In this document: piece by piece, positions 57,983 through 64,000 of the stretch
How positions within the stretch are numbered: position 1 is the stretch's first letter
Layout: every line of letters begins with the position of its first letter
Assembly: GCA_028583415.1 (NCBI GenBank)
Contig: CM053272.1
Span: 71,071,939-71,135,938 of the forward strand
DNA length: 64,000 nt
Direction: 5' to 3'
DNA from: Protea cynaroides
Taxonomy: Eukaryota; Streptophyta; Magnoliopsida; Proteales; Proteaceae
Program-made: the position numbers and the translations under genes
The notes under the pieces: model-generated
What the model was told of the DNA's origin: nothing
Seen by the model: only the letters and a program-made list of their open reading frames with translations
The model's database searches: none

Positions 57983-59342
57983 TGTGAGACCCATTTAGAA
58001 TGAGGTCCACCCAACCTTAGGATTGGTCTCCATAAGTGATTGGGCTAACATTGTACAAAGAAATATTTAATGAAATCAGTGATGGGGTAGATGTATGTTT
58101 AGGACTGGTGGCCTAATGTATGGCCCACCTGGACACCCTGGGTCTAGGATATGAGTGAGATTTAGATAAACCCTCCTGTGTGGGGAGCTTAGGTGTTTGC
58201 CTTTCCTGAGTGTTGCCATGTGTGTTCATGGCTCGTCAATCCATGGGAACTACGTTGACCTGATTCTCTTTTTGGGATACGTAGGCTATAGGAACTTCTC
58301 CCACTCGGTCAAACCGGGATAAGTTCCATATTGTATGGGATTACCTCATCGTAGGGGCTCCTTATGGTAGGAGTACCTCTACACCAAGAAGTGTTCCACC
58401 ATTGTGGGAGCATCTCACCCTTTGGATGTGTTTCAATACTTTGGGAGCTCACTTCACACACACACTCAAATTGAGGTAAGTCTCTTTCTTCAGAGATTAC
58501 CTCACTGCGGGGATTTTTAAAGATAGGAGTCCGCTACACTGAGATGGGTCCCACAGTTATGGGGACGTCTCTACCCTTGGGATGTGTTCTAATATTTTGG
58601 GAGTATCCCTCTTTTGCACACACTTGGTATTTCACACCCTGCCCGAGCAACGCTTGGCCTGATTCCCTTCGCGTAGGGATACGTAGGCGGTTTGGGATGT
58701 TTCCTAAACCTCGGTTATACCTTTGTTGTTGTTTTTATTGTTTATCATTCTTTCGTTCATTTCATTCATTTTTGTTTGTATATTCGTTCATTTTCATTTA
58801 TTTTTTTGTATGTTATTCCTTGTGTAATTAGTCATTCTTTTCTCTTCACTTATATATTTCATTTTTTACACATATTGTTACTTGTAAAAATGTACATCCT
58901 TAGTGTAATGTAATTAGTTTAGTGTGAAATTAGAAACTTATTAGGATCCCTTTGTGCATATTGTAGTCTATGTAGATAGCCCCAAAGTATACATAAACTT
59001 TAGGAAAGGATAGGATTTAGGGAGACCGGTTAATGAACGAGCGAGTTGGGTGCTTAACACCTTCCCAACTCATAATTTGGCACTTACCTGCTTTTGGTGA
59101 GATGAGATAGCCATTCCATTATGTGAGTCATTAGAATCCCTCCAATGAGGGACTCCATTTATAGGTCTTAGACCTTATCTAACTGGCGACTCCAGATACT
59201 TCTCCCCCATTGGCGTGAGTGGATGAGACCTTAAGGAGAAAGATTTTCAATTTTTTTGTGTGATTGAGTGTAGAAAATTTAAACATTTTAATTAAATATA
59301 AAATTGAGGATAAATTTCAAATTTTCAAAAAATCTTTTGGCC
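57983..59342 (+). repeat. Right inverted arm of H
   Basis: Reverse complement of the left arm with scattered differences and small indels. Confidence 0.8.
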
Positions 59343-59347
59343 TGACA

Positions 59348-59780
59348 ACGCCTGATTCCCCAGAATGGGCTATGACACATGCAATCTCCAACATCCTTCG
59401 GAATGATAAGCCTGACATAATTTTTCTCATTGAGATTAAAAATAAAGAAGAAAAGATGGAAGCATTGGGGAAGAAATTCAAGTTCCAATGCTCGTTAACT
59501 GTCAATTTTAATGCTTGTTCACTGTCAATCCCATGGGCACTTCAGGGGGGATGGCAATCTTTTGGAATAATAACATCTCTATGAAATTTTTCTCAACCAA
59601 TCATTGGATTATAGATTGTGAGATTTCTTCCAAGGCTGTTGAGTCTTTTTACTTCATAGCAATCTATGGAGACCCGAACAGATCGCAGAGACAACAGGTA
59701 TGGAATGATCTCATGAATATTTCTATGAACAAACAAGGGAATTGGAAGAGGATAACGATGGCCTAATCCGTATTCTTTTG
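59348..59780 (+). pseudogene. LINE ORF2 fragment, endonuclease domain
   Basis: SNILRNDKPDIIFLIEIKNK, then GGMAIFWNNN and FIAIYGDPNRSQRQQVWNDL match the apurinic-type endonuclease of plant LINEs. One frameshift near 59510. The end of the domain is missing; the sequence jumps to reverse transcriptase near 59780. It overlaps in homology with the 51883-51935 start, so it is probably a different LINE copy. Confidence 0.75.
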
Positions 59781-60430
59781 GAAGAGGAAATAAAATCAGC
59801 CTTGTTTGATATGGTTCCTCTCAAGAGTCCAGGCCCAGATGGATTCCCTCCTGTGTATTTCCAAAAATTTTGGGATATGACCAAATCTGATCTTATTCAT
59901 GATCCATGACTTTTTCTCCGGAGGGTAGCTTTATGAGGAGTTAAATAAGACATATAAATGTCTTATTCCTAAAAGTAATAATCCTGAATCCATTGAGCAA
60001 TTTCGGCCAATCAATTTGTATGGGGTCACTATCAAGCTTATCTCTAAGATTATGGCCAGAAGACTTAAAAAATTTTTGGATAGGATTATCTTGCCCAATC
60101 AGTCTGCTTTCATTCCAAATAGATCAATTTCGGACAATATCCTCATGGCCCACGAGATTTTCCATAAAACTTGAATTGTCCTTTATAGCGAAGGTGCTTC
60201 TTAAATTGGGCTTTCATCCTCAGTGGGTCAACTTAACCATGAATAGTATCTCTACTGTAACCTATACTATTTTGATTAATGGTACTGAGAGGGGTACTAT
60301 TATAACTACTAGAGGCTTGAGACAAGGGGATCCCCCTTTGCCCTGCCCTATACATCTTATGTGCTCATGCATTATCCTCCTTACTTCAAGAAAAGAAACA
60401 TTATTAAAGTCAATTATTTTGACAATGTCT
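59781..60430 (+). pseudogene. LINE ORF2 fragment, reverse transcriptase domain
   Basis: VPLKSPGPDGFPPVYFQKFW, CLIPKSNNPESIEQFRPINL, LPNQSAFIPNRSISDNILMA and GLRQGDP are clear RT motifs over several frames. The segment carrying the catalytic YADD-type motif is deleted. Confidence 0.8.
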
Positions 60431-61288
60431 AATTATGCAGCTTCACATTTTAATCTCCCTAAGTCTTATCATAATTCTATTAGAAAAGCTGCTGCAGAAT
60501 TTTTTTGGCATAATGGGGGGGAAGGACAAAAATATACCCTGGATCTCTTGGTTCAGATTGTGTAAATCCAAGGAGAAAGGAGGCCTTAGTCTTCGTGACC
60601 CTTTTATTCAAAATCTTGCCCTCCTCACAAAAATGGCATGGAAACTTTGGACCTCACCTGAGTCAGCCTGGGGAAAATTGATGAAGGCTATTTATTTCCC
60701 AAACACAGATTTTTTACATGCCTCAGCAGGTTATCGACCTTCTTGGGCTTGGAGAAGTTTTATTGAAGGAAGGAATTATCTCCTTAAAGGGCTAGTTTGG
60801 CAAGTGGGTTTTGGGAATAAAATAAGAATTTGGGAAGACCAATGAATTCCTTCCATTAATGGTTTCAAACCTCATTCTCCTAAACCCATGGAGTGTGCAA
60901 AAAAATCGTCTCCCGCACGCCAGCCCACTATTTGACAGACTGGAATACATCGGTATGTGTGCCGGTGTATTCCAGCCCGTCAGATGGTGGGTTGGCAGGC
61001 TGGCGCGCGGGAGACGATTTGAGTCCATGGAGTGTACAGCGGAGTGGGTTTCGGATCTCATAGATCCTAATAATCGCAGATGAATGGTGAAATTGTTAGA
61101 GAATATTTTCCCTGTGGATATTATGGAGGCTATTATAAAAATACCCCTTAGTATTTATCCTCAGAAAGATAAGCTTATCTGGGTAGGCAACAAGATAGGC
61201 CGATTTTTGGATCTGATCCCGAATTATTTTGAGAAGATTGATCAAAGCTGGCCTTCTTCTTCCCATTCTAACAGTTGGAAGTGTATGC
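60431..61288 (+). pseudogene. LINE ORF2 fragment, C-terminal region
   Basis: FFWHNGGKDKNIPWISWFRLC, KGGLSLRDPFIQNLALLTKMAW and GFGNKIRIWEDQ are typical of the LINE C-terminal domain before the zinc-knuckle end. It is split by a foldback MITE (60899-61024) and cut at 61288 by the copia LTR. Confidence 0.8.
60899..61024. mobile_element. Foldback MITE inserted in the LINE
   Basis: Inverted arms AAATCGTCTCCCGCACGCCA and TGGCGCGCGGGAGACGATTT with AATACA/TGTATT inside; flanks CCATGGAGTGT(G/A)C repeated at 60886-60898 and 61025-61037 (one mismatch). A long duplication of this kind suggests a Mutator-type MITE. Confidence 0.75.
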
Positions 61289-61729
61289 TGTAAGATATAT
61301 GCGGGCTACAATTAAATATAATATCGGTTTGACAGTTGTTCAGTGGGAGTCCAACTTACAGGTGGACTAATTCTAGTCTGATTATGAGATGAACCAAACT
61401 GGTTCACTGTGGGACTGAACCAGGTTTGGGTTTGGTATTCTTATATATACCATTGATTAGAGTCCCTGCAGTCACGGTAACTTTTCCTCTCCTGTTCCCA
61501 TAATCAGAGAGAAGCATAGGAATCTGCCGGAGACTGTAGAAGACTCGAATCACGGAGAAATTCAACGGAGAACAATCTACAGCAAACGGGTATGTTTATT
61601 ACTCTTTTTATTTGTATGATTGTGTTCTATAACTTGTATGGAGATCTTAGGGTTACTGTAAACCCTAATGGGATGTTTTCTCTGAATGGGTTGATTCTAG
61701 AACCCATAAAGAGACGAAAAGAATTAACA
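61289..61729 (+). repeat. 5' LTR of the copia element
   Basis: 441 bp, TGTAAGATAT to AATTAACA; TATATATA near 61442-61451. Confidence 0.85.
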
Positions 61730-61731
61730 AT

Positions 61732-61743
61732 TGGTATCAGAGC
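61732..61743 (+). promoter_or_regulatory. Primer-binding site of the copia element (initiator-Met tRNA type)
   Basis: TGGTATCAGAGC two bases after the LTR. Confidence 0.9.
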
Positions 61744-63231
61744 AATTCCATACAAGTATAGAATCAATGAACTGAGAATAGTAATTGATTCGGACGGATT
61801 GTTTGATTAAAAAAAAAAATTTATTTTAGAAATTTTCCCGAATATGAAATCGTAATGGTAAAAATTTTTCTAACCGATGAAATCGGCTGTATTGTATGTC
61901 GGATTGAAGATCTCGGTAAGACGAGTCCGACGATATAAAAATCGTCGCCGGACTCCACCGGACGCGCCGCCACTCGCCGCCGGAAAAAGCGCGTGAATCT
62001 CACGCGCTGGCAGTTATTCCGAAAAAAAAAAAAAAAAAAAATCGCGGCGGCGAATCGTCGCCGGGTCGACTCGGCGAGACTCGGAAACCCTAACTGTCTC
62101 GCCGAGTCGAACCGGAGACCGGGCGAGTTGGATCAATATCAACACACCCGAAATGGGTCGGGTCGACCCAAAGACAAATTATGTACCGGTGGACCGATCC
62201 AATACCCGACCCGAATGCCATACCCATGACCCGATTATTTACCCATATAGCCGAGTTGTCGACCCGAAAAGTTGGGCCGGATTCGTTTTGGTCGAACCCA
62301 AACCGGTTTGGCCCGACCAATATCAGACCGGGACCGGGTTCGCCCGTTCGGTTCTGGTCCAGACCACTCGGGCCGTGCGCTGACGTCACGCGTCAGCGGT
62401 CCGCGGACTGAGCCGCGGTCCGGGATTCGAACCGCGGTTTAGCGGTTCAGCCGGACCGAACCGGCTCCCAGCGAGTGAAACCACCCGCCGCCTTTAAATG
62501 GCGCGTGAGGGCGCGTGGAGCGTCGGATTTCGACGCGGTTTTTTCTGGCAGTTTTGTCTCGTCTTGCTCTTCAGTTTGATATGCTATATGAGTATGTTTA
62601 TTGACTTTGGGACATATATTTTGTTAAAAACCAATCATTTGGAACATGTTTCGCAATTTTATTGCACATTGTTCAGTCTGTCTTGTCCCAAATAAACTGA
62701 TGAGCATATGTGCATGATTTATGAATGGTAACATGTTAATTATGTCATTCATGGTTATTTATTCACACTAAATGACTGCAAGTAGGGTTTTGTTAATGTC
62801 ATATTGAAATTGGGTTGGTTCCACCAAAGTGGCATTCCTGATTGCATTAAGACATTCTCAAAGCTCAAGATATCTTACACCTCTGGCAGTCAAAGACGAC
62901 AATGTCCACCCAAAGGTGGCGTTGCCAAAGTTAAAGGATAATCATGCACCAGATTGAAAGGGTTTTAACTTAGGGTTTTTTCAGACACCCAAAGGTGATG
63001 GGATTCCCGAAGGTTTTTATTCTTTCGCAGTTTGCACAGATACTAGAGGACCAGTGCATTCTTGTCCCAAAGGATAAGTTTGTAGTTTCGGTTGACTCTA
63101 GGGAGGTATATTGATGCTTGCATTTGTAAATGTATACATATTTGCTAGCATATCTTGTATCTTAACATGAGTATTTTCATATGCTGGTACTGATTTAATG
63201 AATTGAACTCGTGTTTTGATTACATAACAGG
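61744..63231 (+). other. Untranslated leader of the copia element
   Basis: About 1.5 kb. Poly-A run at about 62024-62041 and a strikingly GC-rich stretch (about 61930-62530) full of GGTCGACCC, ACCCGA and CCGAACCGG units; AT-rich after that. No open frame recognised. Confidence 0.7.
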
Positions 63232-64000
63232 ATGTCTTCCACTAGAATCGATATGTCTGCTATTCCTATTCTGTCAGGATCGAATTATAAAAAGTGGAGG
63301 GAGGAATTAGAGATTACTCTAGGGTTAAATGATTTTGATTCTAGAACAGTGAGTTGTTATTTTGTGGGTTATCCAGACAGATCTAAGGGGTTCAAATTCT
63401 ATTGTCCTAATTCTATAAATAGGATAGTGGAAACCATTCATGCCAGGTTTATTGAAGATGCTGAGGAAATGCTTCAACCAAGAAATCTAGATTTTGATGA
63501 GGTTGAAGTAGAGGCTGCCACTAAAATTCCTCGATTCTGGTGCAACCTATCATTCGGGAAGAACTCGTGATGGAGATGCCCGAGGCCGTTGTTCCTCGGG
63601 ACCTTATTCAAGCTGATGTTCCTGTTGATATTGAAGAGCCAGAGGGTGAATTAAGGAGATCCACAAGGCCTCGTAAGTCAGCTATCTCTTCTGATTATGT
63701 AACTTATTTAACTGAGAATGATTATGATATTGGGCAGCAAGAAGATCCTACAAGTTTTTAAGATGCTGTAAATGGTAGTGATGCATCTAAATGGCTAGAT
63801 GCAATGAAGGATGAGTTGATATCAATGGACCATAATAAGGTATGGGAACTTGTGGATTTACCTAAAGGTTGTGTACCCATAGGCTCAAAATGGGTATACA
63901 AGACTAAGTGTGATTCCAAAGGTAGAGTTGAGCGCTACAAAGCAAGATTAGTAGCTAAAGGGTTCACACAAAGGGAAGGAATTGATTACATGGAAACATT
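63232..64000 (+). pseudogene. gag-pol: gag-pol of the copia element, with internal deletion
   Basis: MSSTRIDMSAIPILSGSN starts a copia Gag, but after about 40 residues (LGLNDFD) the frame passes straight into SCYFVGYPDRSKGFKFYCPN, which belongs after the integrase core. Rest of gag, protease and integrase core are deleted. A shift near 63545 and TAA near 63760 follow; then the start of reverse transcriptase (VWELVDLPKGCVPIGSKWVY, RYKARLVAKGFTQ) runs off the window. Confidence 0.85.

Larger units (their letters stand above)
54918..59342. mobile_element. 4.4 kb palindromic element H with about 1.35 kb inverted arms
   Basis: Left arm 54918-56273 and right arm 57983-59342 are inverted copies (ends GGACCAAAGATTTTT and AAAATCTTTTGGCC). 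Flanked by TGA on both sides (54915-54917, 59343-59345), a possible 3 bp target duplication. Each arm contains an outward-facing TGGCGACTCC (59184-59193 and the complement at 55066-55075) resembling the tRNA-Arg-type primer site of Tat/Ogre retrotransposons, and inner ends begin TG. It could be a long-TIR DNA transposon or a pair of inverted LTR-plus-leader segments from aberrant integration. Confidence 0.6.
61289..64000 (+). mobile_element. Ty1/copia retrotransposon, 5' part, internally deleted, continues past the window
   Basis: 5' LTR 61289-61729, primer site, long leader, then gag fused to late pol. RT lies after the integrase remnant, the Ty1/copia order. Inserted into the LINE after TATGC. 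Confidence 0.85.

Noticed and set aside
51883..59780. One LINE split by G and H
   Set aside because: The endonuclease pieces on the two sides overlap in homology and no matching target duplication is seen, so two LINE copies are more likely. Not fully excluded.

Overview
The window is transposable-element DNA from a plant nuclear genome, most likely a flowering plant with a large, repeat-rich genome. The evidence is nested Ty3/gypsy chromovirus-type retrotransposons with 2.2-2.5 kb LTRs, initiator-Met tRNA primer sites, plant-type LINE fragments and a Ty1/copia element. I see no host cellular gene, tRNA, rRNA or CRISPR. The species cannot be named from the sequence.

Layout. Positions 1-49646 are a stack of five related Tekay/Del-like elements. 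D (minus strand, 32490-49646, continuing off the left) is the oldest. A (plus strand, from left of the window to 32489) sits in the gag of D. B (minus, 3452-15408, target duplication GCCCC) sits in the pol of A. C (plus, from 18588 into the sequence gap) sits in the 3' LTR of A. E (minus, 34324-46425) sits in the antisense ORF of D. The gap at 30001-30500 hides the end of C and part of the LTR of A. Next come an LTR fragment (49647-50075), simple repeats, a LINE ORF1/ORF2 fragment (50800-51935), a diverged LTR-like segment G (51936-54917), a 4.4 kb palindrome H (54918-59342), a decayed LINE ORF2 (59348-61288) carrying a foldback MITE, and the 5' part of a deleted Ty1/copia element (61289 to the end).

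Every gag-pol is broken, mostly by C-to-T nonsense changes. The Tekay-like elements nevertheless share an unusual gene plan: 5' LTR, primer site, a spliced accessory gene on the opposite strand (similar to the 'putative plant transposon protein' family), a spacer full of short palindromic motifs, gag, a 68-84 nt intron-like gap, then pol. The end of pol carries a splice-donor match in phase with a 122 nt (119 nt in C) open exon inside the LTR that ends in a CxCxxC motif. Most accessory-gene and splicing conclusions come from comparing the copies with each other; no expression data were available.
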